A stretch of DNA of 64,000 nucleotides from Vigna angularis. Its lineage: Eukaryota; Streptophyta; Magnoliopsida; Fabales; Fabaceae. The stretch spans positions 24,887,364 to 24,951,363 of the forward strand of contig NC_068977.1 of NCBI RefSeq assembly GCF_016808095.1, given 5' to 3'. Below the pieces are notes generated by a model, which saw only the letters and a list, made by a program, of their open reading frames with translations, searched no databases and had not been told where the DNA came from. The translations under genes and the position numbers were made by a program. This document shows, piece after piece, positions 24,115 through 36,133 of the stretch (the stretch's first letter is position 1; each line of letters starts with the position of its first letter).

Positions 24115-25020
24115 TTTGTCAAGTTGAACAGAGACAAGTATCCACTATAAGAATCTTTAGCCTTATCAGTTATTAGAGGATTTAAACTTGATGAGTATAT
24201 ACTAGGGACAATAGAATATTTAGACCAATTCATTGTTACAGAATACACTACAACAAAAGTCAATGCTAACTATGAGGATTGGCAAGCCTAAATTAAACCA
24301 TTCTAGGATGGTTGATGGATTATATGTCAATTGACATTGTAACCCAATTGCTTCATTGTGAAACATCTAAACAACTTTGGGATGAAACTCAAAGCTTTGA
24401 TGGTGCGCACACCAAATCCAGAATCATCTATCTAAAATATGAATTTCACAACACACGTAAAGGAGACAACAATATCTTGCCAAGATAAAAAATCTTGTTG
24501 ACAAGTTAAAGTTGGTAGGTTCACCAATCTCTAACTCTGATTTAGTGATTCAAACACTAAATGGTTTGGATTCTGATTACAATTCAGTGATTGTCTAGTT
24601 GTCTAACTAGATTAACATTAGTTGGATTGAATTACAAACTCAATTATTATCCTTTGAAAGCATATTACATCAACTCAATAATTTCAAAGTCTTAACCTGA
24701 ATGTCTTTGTAAACTTTGTTGTCAAGAAGGAGTCTAGAGGCAACAGATTTGGATCCCAAGGTGATTGGAGAGACTCTAATTTCAGAGGCACGAGAGGTGG
24801 CAAAGGAAGAGGTAGGATTTCAAAACAATATGTTAGGTATGCAGAAGGATTGGTCACACTTCTATACAATATTATTATCAATTTGATAAGTCCTAGAGAG
24901 GGAAAACTCAATCTATTGAAAGTGAAAAACAAGGAACAAACAATGGTCAAGATTACGAATGGTATTTTGACAGTGGAGCCAACAACCATGTGACTCATCA
25001 AAGTGACAAAAAATTTAGGA
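24115..25020 (+). pseudogene. Copia-A gag and protease remnant
   Basis: Frames between 24115 and 24700 resemble Copia gag (UBN2 type: DKYPLWESLAL-like start, NGLDSDYN segment) but hold several stops and shifts. Around 24955-25005 the frame WYFDSGANNHVTHQ carries the aspartic protease active-site triad D-S-G. It has decayed beyond function. Confidence 0.7.
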
Positions 25021-25335
25021 ACTTGGTGAAAATAATGGTACAAATTTGTTACTAGTTAGTAATAGTGAAATATTGAAAGTAATGGTCTCAGGATCAACCA
25101 AATTGAATAATCTTCATCTACATGATATTCTTTATGTTTAAAAAATCACCAAAAATTTGCTGAGTATTTCAAAATTAATTGTTGACAACAATATTCTTAT
25201 TGAGTTTGACAAAATTGTTGCTTTGTGAAGGACAAACTAACATAGAAGGCTCTTCTAAAAGGGAAACTTAAAAATGGCTTGTAACGACTATATGGCAATA
25301 AAGACTCTTATGTCTACATGTCTCTTAAATAAAAT

Positions 25336-26180
25336 TTGCATAGAAAACTTGGACATCCTGATAATAAAGTTCTCTTGAAGGAATGCAATGTGAAAACATC
25401 ATCTAGTGACTCATTCACATTTTGTGAAGCTTATCAATTTGGAAAATTGCATATGTTACCTTTCAAAAGATCTTCCTCATATGCTAATAAAATTTTAGAT
25501 TTAATTCATACTGATGTTTGGGGTCCTGCCCCAATTTTTTCTCCATTTGGGTTCATAATTTACTTTCATTTTATTGATGATTTTAGTAGGTTCACAAAAA
25601 TTAGAAACTATATGTGCCTTCACTCTTTTCAAAGCTATGGTTGAAAATCAATTTAACAAAAAAATTAAAGTCATTCAATGTGATGGAGGTGGTGAATTTA
25701 AACATGTCTAAAGGATTGGCTAAGAATTAGGAACTATTTTTAGAATGTCTTGTCCCTACACCTCTCAACAAAATGGCAGGGCTGAGAGAAAACACAAACA
25801 TGTTCTTGAACTTGGCCTAAACCGGTTAGCACAAGCCAAAATTTCCCTACATTATTAGTAGAAGCCTTCTCAACTGTTGTTTATCTAATCAACAGACTAT
25901 CATCATCAATAAATCCAAACAAAAGTCCATACTCTTTGATTTACAAGAAAGAACTTGACTTTGGAAACTTGAAACCTTGGGGTTGTGCATATTATCCTTA
26001 TCTCAAACCATACAATCAAAATAAACTTCAGTTTCATAAAACTATATGGGTGTTTCTTAGTTACAGTAACTCACACAAAGGATACAAATGTATTAACGCT
26101 CATGGGAGAATTTTCATCTCAAGACATGTGATTTTCAATGAGAATCACTTCCCCTTTCATGAAGGTTTCATTGATACAAG
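25336..26180 (+). pseudogene. Copia-A integrase remnant
   Basis: It starts with the pre-integrase motif HRKLGHPDN (no full zinc finger). HTDVWGP follows (first catalytic Asp), then CDGGGEF near 25680 (second Asp), then NGRAERKH near 25775-25800 (catalytic Glu). The end segment has LKPWGCAYYP and HVIFNENHFPF. Stops and shifts separate these pieces. Copia-B is inserted at 26181, and the frame resumes after 34006. Confidence 0.8.
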
Positions 26181-27101
26181 TGTCAGGAGCGGCTGCAGCG
26201 GAATGGTTAGCGTGAGATAACAAACCAAGAGGGTGTTTAATACTAACGTGTGCCTTTTAATTTCTACTCAATTAAACTTACTTAGCAATTAATAAAGACA
26301 AATAAAGCAAGAGTAAGGTTGAGAGAAATTTGCACAAATGATTTTATCCTGGTTCGGATCTTACCAATCTTACGTCCAGTCGCTTATCTCAAAACAAGAT
26401 AAACAATTCACTAATCACAAAACAATTACAAACTACAGTATTTTGCTACAGTTGTCGCAACCGGAAAAAATCGCGACGGGACGACGATCCGAAAAAGATA
26501 AACGGTTTTGAAAAAAAAAAGAGATTTTGGAGTTGCCATCATAGTTTATTCTGGAAAACTACGGAAAAACCATAAAATGATAAGGCATGGTCTATTAGAA
26601 CCAGATTCTTGGTTCGGGAGTCGGTTACGTGTAGGGAAGGTATTAGCACCCTACAACGCCTGCCTTAAGGCAGTACCTTTAATTAAATATGCGAATATGA
26701 TGTGGTTTTCAAAATGTTTAACTTTCCCTTAAAATAAAACTCTAAAGAAACACACAATATTTTTTAGTTTTTTGGGCCCGACAAGGATTGACCTTGCTCC
26801 TACGTATTCTCATTCAGAATCAGAAATCAAGGTTCCGTAGTTCATTATGAAATTGTTTGAAAATTAGTTTGGAAATTGTTTGAAAGATTTGTTTAGTTGA
26901 TTATGGATAAATTTGGATTTTTGGGGAAATGAACCTGACAAGGACTGGCCTTGCTCCTACGTATCTCCACTTTTGATGGAGAATCAAGGATCACGTAGTT
27001 TTGGCCAGGCGATATTGTTTGTTGTTTGAAAATGGATATTTTGGTTTTTTTAAGATTTTATATCCTTTTTTGGTATTTTCATTGTAATATTTATATTTTT
27101 T

Positions 27102-27368
27102 GCGTAATGAGTACTAGGCTGATGCGTACGATCGCAAGAGCACTCACACGGCTTTTTCCTCTTATTGTTTTGCGTAATGAGTACTAGGCTGATGCGTACG
27201 ATCGCACGAGTACTCACACGGCTTTTTTTTCTTATTTTGCGTAATGAGTACTAGGCTGATGCGTACGATCGCACGAGCACTCACACGGCTTTTTCCTTTT
27301 ATTGTTTTGCGTAATGAGTACTAGGCTGATGCGTACGATCGCACGAGTACTCATACGGCTTTTTTTTT
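27102..27368 (-). repeat. Tandem array, four units of 67-70 bp
   Basis: Units start at 27102, 27172, 27239 and 27309, each with GCGTAATGAGTACTAGGCTG and then TGCGTACGATCGCA, closing with a T-rich linker. The homologous array in the other LTR (48765-49168) has six units in the opposite orientation. A regular spacer with no cas genes in a plant LTR rules out CRISPR. Confidence 0.9.
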
Positions 27369-29090
27369 GTTTATTTTATATTTTTTTGTACTTTTTTATG
27401 TAAAACAATAAAAAAATTCAATAAATACCAATAAAACAAAGGGATAAGGGCTATCATACAAATGGATTACATAAAAAAAAAAATAAATAAAAACTTAAAA
27501 TAAAGCTAGAGAAAACAAACCGACCAGGGGTGCAGAGATAAAAAAAAAATCTGGAGTGCAGAGAGTAAATTTGAAGCTCCTTTGTCTATCAGGGGTGTAG
27601 AGATGAAAAAGGGGTGCATCCTGAAATGTATGCCCAAGTCCAATTCTTCTTTTTGTTTTTTTATTTTGTTAGCAAGGATGGGCTTAAACTTGAATGTAAA
27701 TGGAGTGTGAAGTATGAAACAAAGGGGTGCAGAGAAAGTTCTTTTTTTTATTTTTGTTTAGGGTTCGAAGCCCCTTTCTAACCTAATCAGAATCCCTTAA
27801 GGGTCATCCCATCCATTTCAACACTTCAACTTAGTTTTCCAGAGACCCAAGGTCTCTTTTCCTCCGAAGATTCGCCGCCGCTATACACACGCAGCCACCG
27901 ACGGCCCCGGCGTGACTGCCTTCTCTTCTCCGCGTGCGAGGCTGACGCTGCTTCCTCGAATCCGGCCACCGTGCCACTGCTTCCAGCCACCGCCTTCTCC
28001 CTCTTTTGGTGTCAAGTTGTTGGGTGGTTTTTGATGATCGGTGCTTATCTCGTAGGTTTAAGATGGTAGAACTGGTGTTTGAGGTGAAGGCCAGTGAAGA
28101 AGAAACAGGCTTGGTTGGAAAGCTGGAAGGTGTCGGGAAAGTTGAAGAAGGATGAATTAATAGGGTTGGAGATGACGGGAGTAAAGGAAAGAATAAAAGG
28201 ATGAAGATGGTAGGCTGGAGTGGGTGAATATGGATGTAAATGATGGTGAGGTCCGGTTGGTACGCGATGTTGGAGATGGGAGGTTCTTGATGATAGGTGT
28301 TCGTAGTAACAGTGGGCCTGGGTGGAGATGAAGGCCAGAGGTGTTCGGTGTTGAGGTTTTGGAGATGATTGATGAATAGGGATTTTCGGAGTTAACAGAG
28401 AATGGAGAGGGATTGGGTGGAGGCTATTCGGTGAGTGAGTGAGTTTCCCTCTTGGCTTGGGTAATTGAAAAATGGTAAGAATGGGTGATATGGTGACGGG
28501 AAATGTAGTGGAGGTAGTGAGTGAGTTGTGAAGAAGAAATGGTTGGGATGGTTACGGGTGAGAGGAGCAGAGGGGTTGGAGAATGGTCTGAGAAGTGTCT
28601 GATAGATGATGGATGTTGGCCGTGGGGTGTCGGTAGTGGTGTTAGAGATGATGATGCTGGAGGTGGTATAAGGATAAAGATGATGAAGTTGACCGAGTGG
28701 GATGGGTTTTAAGAGAGATTGAGATCAGTGATGGCTGTTGGAGATGAAGGCTCCTCCCGAGTTTGGAGTTCGGCCATGGTATCATCATCTCAGGTGTCCT
28801 CCCCCCATTGATGGAGGCCAGTACACTCCTTAAATTGGCAGAAGACTCAAAATTGTCGGCAAACCTAATTGGATAAAACTGTCGGCAGCTCTCATTGGAG
28901 GATTGTTAATGGTGGTCATTTTCAGTTATTGAAGGTGGGAATATTGGTGTAATGCACTCAGACCACCGTCGGCAGGTTTCATTGGTGCAAACTCAATAGT
29001 GGTTGTGGGAATAATTGAAACGTATGGACCCTTTTTTTTATTTTTATTAAAACAAATAAAAACAATAAAATATGATTACAATAAAACGAA
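27369..29090 (-). other. Central part of the solo LTR, no gene
   Basis: G-rich on the plus strand with many short ORFs and no recognisable domain. It corresponds in position to 45800-48760 of the LTR at 44952 but appears highly diverged. Confidence 0.5.
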
Positions 29091-29093
29091 CGA

Positions 29094-30190
29094 CTCATAT
29101 TGTTTGGACGAGTGGTAGACGAAGTGAGGACGAGCGGCAGAAAAGGGCACTGACCTGAACGAGCAGTAGAAGACGGAGAACGAGTGGTAGATGAGGGATA
29201 GCGAACTGGACGAGCGGTCGCACAAGGACAAGGACGAGCGTTCAAAACCGAACGCTGGAAGAAAATAAGCACCAAAAGTACGAACGCTGAAGGAGACCGA
29301 ACGTCCAAATGAAAAGCGAACGTTCAAATGAAGACCGAGCGTTCACTAACACATCAAAACCGAACGTTCACTAAGAATAAACATGACCGAACGCTATATG
29401 CTGAACACCACAATGGGCCGAACGTCCAAAACCGAACGCTGAAGAACCGAAATGTCGAACGGTTGAACAGTGCACAGGACGAACATCCTCAAGGACCGGG
29501 ACGAACGTCTGTGATATTATTCAATAATGAACGAACGTTTCCATGTAGAAGGAAGGAACCGATCGTCAAAAAGATTTGGAGCAGAGAAACGAACGCGTCC
29601 GAAAGGCAGAGGACGAACGGTCACATAAGGGCGAGGACGAACGGTCACATAAAGGCGAGGACGAACGTTCACACTAGGCATATGACGAGCGCTCAAAACC
29701 GAACGCTCGGAGAAAATAAGCACGAACGCTGAACACAAATATCATGGAGACCGAACGTTCATCAAAACATTATGACCGAACGGTTGAAGATGAGGACGAA
29801 CGTCCTAAAGAACCGAAATGCCGAACGGTCGAACAGTGCAAACGACGGGCGATTGAGGTTGACGACGAACGTTCTAAATTAAACAAAAGCCGAACGGTCG
29901 AATAGTGGACTCTTGAGAACGACCGAACGGTTGAAGCTGAAAATTGCCGAACGTCCTAAAGGTCAGTATGGACGAACGGTCGCATAAAGGCGAGGACGAA
30001 CGTTTCGAAGTTGGAATGATCAGGACGAGCGCTTGGGGCTGAGAAATGCCGAACGTCCTAAAGGATCCGGTTTGAGGACGAACGGTCAAGCGAGAGGACG
30101 GAGCCGAACGTCATTGGAAAGGGGAGAAAACGAACGCCCACGGTGCAGGACGAACGCTTATGGTCACGCAAGGGCAAGGACGAACGCTCT
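29094..30190 (-). repeat. Cluster of GACGAACG / CCGAACGTTC motifs in the solo LTR
   Basis: Several dozen copies, irregularly spaced at 10-40 bp, with forms GGACGAACGGTC, GACCGAACGTTC and GGACGAGCG. Several contain the palindrome GAACGTTC. Matches the minus-strand cluster at 45085-45800. Confidence 0.85.
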
Positions 30191-31173
30191 TCTTTTCTTT
30201 TTCCTCTTTTTTTTTATTTATTATTTTTTATTATTATTTTTTTTACTCTCTTCTCTTTTTTTTATTTTTATTTGACACTCATGATGAAAATAAAATAAAT
30301 CTATTAGTCAATCCGGACGAAATTGGGTGTTGACAACAGTAATTTTACAAAACACTTTCTTTTTCTAATCTAAGTCCTATATATATTTCTAAGAGTATTA
30401 CAAAAGATTTCCATAGCAATACAAGTCTTCATAACATTTTGAATCTTGATTGGTCTTGACTTGATTTGGACATCATCAAAACTTCATCTTCATCATTTTG
30501 CTAACAATCTCCCCCTTTTTGATGATGATCAAAAACTTCTTGATTTAAAGCTTTTGGTAATAATCTGTATTTAAAACACAACTTAAGGAAGAAAAGGTGC
30601 ATTAGTGAATAAGCACAAATAGCACAAATAGGCAAATAAGCTTTAAACATTTTCTCCCCCTTTTTGATCATAATTAAAAAGTTGTGTTTGATGTTCTCCC
30701 CCTAAGATAATACTCCCCCTTAATAAAAGCATGTATGCATATGAGCTAAAAATATTTCAAATTTAAAGATTCATTCAAACATGCACAATAGGATATTTAA
30801 AGCAAATATTTTTAGGAGAAAGAGCTTATAAAACATTGTTGAGATCTTCATCTTGAGGATTGTCATCATTCTTTGCTTCATTTGTTGTCTTCTACAAATC
30901 TTCGTCATTGCCTGCATATAATTCAATTGACTCAAGAGATTTTGCCTCAAGGTCTACAATTTCATCAAAGACAACATGCACAAAAAAAAATTTCCGATTT
31001 AAAACTATATATGCTTTATATATTAGAAGATATAAAAAAAATAGTTTTACTGGTCTTGGAATAAAAATTTTCTTAAAAAGTTTTTATTTTTTTTTAAAGA
31101 AATTCTTAAATATTAAAAAAATAGGTACCCAACTACTTGTATGGGTCCTTTGGGTTAGTTTGAAAATTTGAAA

Positions 31174-32812
31174 TCATTTTACAACCCAAATATATCTACC
31201 ACTTGGAACACCATAATGCTTAATTTTACATTTGTTAGATGTATGACCCTTTTTCATACAATAAAAGCATGATACAACATTTGTGTTCCTATAAGTTGTT
31301 CCTTTTTCTACCCAAGTTTTACGGGTTCTATGATTATGCTTATTTTTAATTCTAGGAACATACTTATTTTTAACAACCTTATTTTCATTATTTTTACTAC
31401 ATTCTCCTGAGGTTGTTTGTTCTAGTAGTTTCTTAAAATTTTCACAAGAAGCACATTCAAAAAATAAAACTTTATTTTTCAAATCTTTATTTTCTTCAAA
31501 AATATTTTCAAAATTTAATTTTAAATTCTTATTTTCTTCAAGAATATTTTCAAAGTCTGATTTCAAATTTTTATTTTCTTCAAAAATATTTTCAAAATTT
31601 AACTTTAAATTTTTGAAATCCTTTTTCAATTTTTGATGGGCTTTATCTAATTTTTCAGATTCTACTATTAACGCAGAATAAATTTCATGCAATTCATTTT
31701 CACTAATTTGACTAGAATTATCAGAATCGCTAGATGTACTTACTTGGCTTCCAGCGTCATCGTTCACCACTAAACAGATGTTTACTTCTTCATCTGAGTA
31801 GCTTGAATCTGAAATGGTCTCATTATCGTCTTCCCATGCAATGTATGCCTTCTTTTTCTTGAAGAATTTCTTTTCTTTTTTTGTCTTCACCCTTCTTTTG
31901 ATCTGGGCAGTCTACTTTTAGATGCCCCTTTTCTCCGCAACCATAGCATCGGTAATTTGAGGAAGATACTGGATTATCTTTCTTTTCGTATCTAAATTTT
32001 CCTTTACCTTTAGACTTCATGAACCTGTTGAGCCTTTTTATCATGAGTCTCAATTCTTCTTCTTCGTCTGAGTCTTCATCTTCCGATTTACCTTTGCTTC
32101 TTTCAACCTCCGACTTTAACGCCAAACTCTTCTTGTTGTTTTTGGCTTTTTCTTCTTCTTCATCAAGTCTTCCGAGGTCAAGTTCATGCTCTCTCAACTT
32201 TCCAAATAGTGCAGCCATGGTCATTGTGTTGAGATTTTGTGACTCAGAAATTGCAATCACTTTTGGTTGCCAAGACCTGTCTAAAGATTTCAAAATTTTT
32301 ATATTAAGCTCATCAGTATCGAAAGACTTACCTAGTCCGATAAGATGGTTTACGATGTTGGTGAAGCGTTTCTGAACATCTACTATTGTTTCCCCTTGCT
32401 TCATCTTGAGCATTTCGTATTCCTGGATTAAGGTATTCTTTCTAGCTCTCTTAACATCATCTGTACCTTCGTGGGTTACTCTAAGAACTTCCCACATTTC
32501 TTGTGCAGTTTTACAAACAGAAATCCTGTAAAACTCGTCAACAGTTAAAGCAGATGAAATAATATTACGAGCTTTTACATCATTACCAAATTTTTTCTTA
32601 TCTTCAGCAGTCCATTGGTCACGGGGCTTTGGTTCCTGCATATTGTTAGTTGGAACAAAAGGACCAGATGCAACAGCATCCCAAATATCTATATCAATAG
32701 ATTCCATAAAAATTTGCATTCTGACCTTCCAAAATGCGTAATTTTCACCTGTGAATAGTGATGGTCTATTGATTGAAGCACCCTCTGCGAAGGTTTGATG
32801 TGATCCTGCCAT
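31174..32812 (-). pseudogene. Copia-B gag, nearly intact, one frameshift
   Basis: The first frame starts MAGSHQTFAEG at 32812 and shows a Copia gag core (ENYAFWKVRMQ, EMWEVLRVTHEG, AALFGKLREHE), an acidic linker and the zinc knuckle CYGCGEKGHLKVDC. It ends at 31823. The second frame (from about 31890) continues KKKKAYIAWEDD, an acidic Ser-rich stretch, three near-identical coiled-coil repeats (about 31474-31620), and a second knuckle CFYCMKKGHTSNKC, ending at 31174. The frames join at a run of seven A on the minus strand (31876-31882), consistent with one extra base. It stops before the protease. Confidence 0.8.
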
Positions 32813-32846
32813 TTGAATGACTATCAAAGCAAGCTCTGATACCAAT

Positions 32847-34001
32847 TGTCAGGAGCGGCTGCAGCGGAATGGTTAGCGTGGGATAACAAACCAAGAGGGT
32901 TTTTAATACTAACGTGTGCCTTTTAATTTCTACTCAATTAAACTTACTTAGCAATTAATAAAGACAAATAAAGCAAGAGTAAGGTTGAGCGAAATTTGCA
33001 CAAATGATTTTATCCTGGTTCGGATCTTACCAATCTTACGTCCAGTCGCTTATCTCAAAACAAGATAAACAATTCACTAATCACAAAACAATTACAAACT
33101 ACAATCACAAAGATACAATTTGTAAGAGTTTAGAAACCACCTCTCTTGATACCACAAGAGATGAAACTACACCTCCTTTGAGTCTTCACAAAGGATGAAC
33201 ACCTCCTCCGAATACTTCACGAAGGATGATTCTCTTCCGAACACCTCCTTAGACACACCAAGGATGAACCGACTATTTCCTCTGTCATTGTAGCAGCACT
33301 TCACCAGCTCCACAGACACGAGTTTCACAAGCCGAACAAGAACACACAAGTCTCTAGAATTTCTGAGTATTTGAGCACAAGGGAAGAGTTTCTGTGTCTT
33401 TGGTTGTTTTTCTTGAGAGGAAATGAGAGTCTATTTATAGACTCATCCAAAGGCTCTTCCATTCTTCGAAAATGAGCCATCTGACTGTTTTAATCGATTA
33501 AACCAAGTATTAATCGATTAAACTGAGTACAACGACTAGTTTTTCAAATTTGAAACCCCCAACGGACTGTTTTAATCGATTAATCTCAGGATTAACAGAT
33601 TATGTAATCGATTAAAACAAGCTTTAATCGATTATTATAGTGTAACGGCTAGTTTTAACCTCTAAAACCCCCAACGGACTGTTTTAATCGATTAATCTCA
33701 GGATTAATCGATTATGTAATCGATTAAAACAAGCTTTAATCGATTATTCCAGAGGCAATTTGGTTTTTCAGGTTTGCTACAGTGTTTTGCTACAGTATTT
33801 TGCTACAGTATTTTTCTACAGTATTTTGCTACAGTAATTTTACAAAACACTTTCTTTTTCTAATCTAAGTCCTATATATATTTCTAAGAGTATTACAAAA
33901 GCTTTCCATAGCAATACAAGTCTTCATAACATTTTGAATCTTGATTGGTCTTGACTTGATTTGGACATCATCAAAACTTCATCTTCATCATTTTGCTAAC
34001 A
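32847..34001 (-). repeat. 5' LTR of Copia-B
   Basis: 1155 bp. On the plus strand it starts TGTCAGGAGCGG and ends TTTGCTAACA. It contains about nine TTAATCGATTAA-like palindromes (33490-33745) and a short tandem of GCTACAGTATTTT (33774-33835). Confidence 0.88.
33490..33745. repeat. Cluster of TTAATCGATTAA palindromes
   Basis: At least nine matches or near matches to TAATCGATTA within 256 bp of the Copia-B LTR. Three further copies lie at 9332-9402 in a different LTR. Confidence 0.8.
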
Positions 34002-34006
34002 ACAAG

Positions 34007-35093
34007 AATTTCTTTAAAAAAATTCACTAAACCTGTGTCAATTTTGCTTCCAAATTACTCTGTAGGTACCACTATCAACAATACTCTTGAACTAGACAAC
34101 AATACTATAAGTCATCAAGAAGAGATCACAAGTGATAGTCCTGCCAACAATGGTACAAATGAAGGAGATCTTGGTGGATCTTTTACTAATGCATCAAGAG
34201 AAAGTCAAAAAGAAGGTTCAACATCAGTAGAGTCAGTAAAGAATAATAGTCAACTTGAAACTGAAAACAATCAATCTAACATCAACACTCATTGAATGGT
34301 GACCAGAATCAAAGCTGGAATTTACAAGCCTAAGCAACCATACATAGAATTGATATCGGTTCTTGAAGATGACAAAAAACCAGGAAATGTCAAGGAATCT
34401 CTAATCAAGCCAGAATGGAAAGAAGCCATGGATGGAGAATTCAAGGCTTTAGTGTTTAATCAAACTTGGACATTAATACCATTCAAGGGTCAAGAAAACA
34501 TCATAAACTCAAAATGGGTCTTCAAAACCAAGTACAAAGCATATGGTTCAATCAAAAGAAGAAACACAAGACTTGTTTCAAGAGGTTTTCAACAAACAAC
34601 AGGCATAAACGTAGATGAAACTTTCAGTCCTATGGTCAAGTCCAACTCTGTGATAATCATATTAGCTATTGCAGTACATTTCAATTGGGATTTTAGGCAA
34701 CTTGACATAAACAATGTCTTCCTAAATGGAAATTTGAAGGAAATAGTTTTTATGCATCAACCTGAAGGCTACATAGACTCAATCAAACCGACTTATATAT
34801 GTAGATTGTCTTAGGCCATATATGGTTTGAAGCAGGCACCAAAGGCTTGGTTTAATAAACTAAGAGACACACTTATGAATTGGGGTTTTCAAAACACCAA
34901 AAGTGATTCTTCGTTATTCATTCTTAGAGGTACAAATCATACCATGTTCCTTCCTATTTATGTTGATGAAATTATTGTAATAGGAAGCAACCGTCAATAT
35001 TTAGAAACATTCATCAATCAACTGAATGTTGTTTTCTCGCTGAAAGACTTAGAACATATACACTACTTTCTTGGTATTGAAGTATAAAGGAAT
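34007..35093 (+). pseudogene. Copia-A reverse transcriptase remnant
   Basis: After a Ser/Asn-rich linker, frames from about 34296 give the Copia reverse transcriptase order: WKEAMDGEF, TWTLIPF, SKWVFKTKY, ETFSPMVK, DFRQLDINNVFLNG, then AIYGLKQAPKAWF. The catalytic box reads YVDE at 34959-34970 in place of YVDD, so a metal-binding Asp is changed. A stop at about 34812 and another at 35085 also break the frame. Confidence 0.85.
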
Positions 35094-35102
35094 GACAATG
35101 GA

Positions 35103-35893
35103 ATGTACCAGAGGCAAACTAAGTACATAAAAGATATTCTGAAGAAGTTCAACATGGACACAATTTCTGCATGTTCAACACCAATGGTGGCTGGTAGAAA
35201 ATTCACTATAGAAGGAGAACTAATGACCAATGTTACTTTGTACAGACAAGCCATAGGTGCATTGCAATGTTTGACCAACACAAGGTCAGACAACAAACTC
35301 AGTCAATACATAAGCACACCTACCATGGATCACTGGAAAGGAATAAAAAAAATACTAAGATATCTTTAAGGCACAATGAACATATATTTGCACATAAAAC
35401 CTTCAAATGATCTTGACATAATGGGATATTCTAATGCAGATTGGGCAATTAATATTGATGACAAAAAATCCATGGTAGGACAATGTGTATTTCTTGCATA
35501 AACTCTTATTTTTTGGTCTTCAAGAAAACAAAAGGTAGTGTCATGATCAAACATAGAATCAGAATACAGAGCCCTAACTGATCTTACTACTAATGTACCT
35601 TGGCTTAGATCTCTCTTGACAGAACTAAAACTACAAATGCTTAGGAATCAATTATGTGGTGTGATAACCTAAGTGCCAAGTCAATTGCTTTTAATCCAAT
35701 CATACACGCACAATCTAAACACATTGAGATAAATGTGCACTACATACGTGATCAAGTCTTACAAAATGAAGTAATTATGGTCTATATTCCTACTACTGAT
35801 CAAATTGCGAAATATTTGACTAAATCTCTCACTCATACAAGATTCAACTTGTTAAGAAACAAATTTGGCATGACTATGTCACCATTAGTTTGA
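35103..35893 (+). pseudogene. Copia-A RNase H remnant
   Basis: Frames 35103-35369 (connection region) and 35654-35893 bracket pieces such as GYSNADWA and ESEYRAL. The tail has AQSKHIEINVHYIRD and DQIAKYLTKSL. Several in-frame stops are present. Confidence 0.8.
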
Positions 35894-35899
35894 GAGGAG

Positions 35900-36128
35900 A
35901 GTTAGACAGAATCCAGTATTCTATCAAATATCGTATCATTTATGACTTTTAATTTTGGCGAATCATAATATTCATTATTTTTCTAGTGTAATATTATGAT
36001 AATTACTATAATTATTCATTAACATCTTATTTAAAAAAAGTATTTATCATAATTATAGAATCTTAATTGTACATTCCTAGTTGTATTTAAACAATAAATT
36101 ATTAATGCAAATTATTACATTCAATACT
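35900..36128 (+). repeat. 3' LTR of Copia-A
   Basis: About 229 bp matching 22698-22925 in order but with many differences. It is preceded by the polypurine tract TTTGAGAGGAGAG. Confidence 0.75.
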
Positions 36129-36133
36129 ATTTA

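Larger units (their letters stand above)
26447..30340 (-). mobile_element. Solo LTR (3884 bp) of a Tat/Ogre-like element
   Basis: It spans 26452-30335, flanked by ACAGT on both sides (26447-26451, 30336-30340). On the minus strand it starts TGTCAACACCCAATTTCGTCC and ends CCGGTTGCGACA, like the LTR that begins at 44952. No interior or second LTR is present, so it arose by recombination between LTRs. It holds a tandem array (27102-27368) and a motif cluster (29094-30190). It was inserted into the 3' LTR of Copia-B. Confidence 0.9.
26176..34006 (-). mobile_element. Gag-only Copia element (Copia-B) nested in Copia-A
   Basis: It spans 26181-34001, flanked by ACAAG (26176-26180 and 34002-34006), transcribed leftward. 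The 5' LTR is 32847-34001 (1155 bp). The 3' LTR is 26181-26451 plus 30341-30506, split by a solo LTR and lacking about 0.72 kb. The primer site (complement of TGGTATCAGAGC) is at 32833-32844, and a polypurine tract (AAAAAGGGGGAG on minus) abuts the 3' LTR near 30509-30520. The interior is only 2.3 kb and encodes gag without protease, integrase or reverse transcriptase, so it would depend on a related full element. Confidence 0.88.
22698..36128 (+). mobile_element. Decayed Copia retrotransposon (Copia-A) with nested insertions
   Basis: Short LTRs lie at 22698-22925 and about 35900-36128. A possible ATTTA target duplication lies at 22693-22697 and 36129-36133. TGGTATTAGAGC at 22938-22949 is the initiator-Met-type primer site with one change. 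Gag, protease, integrase, reverse transcriptase and RNase H remnants lie in Copia order, broken by many stops. A CACTA element (23033-24110) and a second Copia element (26181-34001) interrupt it. TTTGAGAGGAGAG before the right LTR is its polypurine tract. It cannot move by itself. Confidence 0.85.

Noticed and set aside
27102..27368. Regular repeats that could suggest a CRISPR array
   Set aside because: Units are near identical along their whole length with no unique spacers, lie inside a plant LTR, and have no cas genes.
31876..31882. Programmed -1 frameshift in Copia-B gag at an A-run
   Set aside because: The second frame needs a +1 change, or one base fewer, and both halves are gag; a length error in the homopolymer explains it better.
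34959..34970. Active reverse transcriptase in Copia-A
   Set aside because: The catalytic YVDD reads YVDE, and several stops and insertions break the polyprotein.
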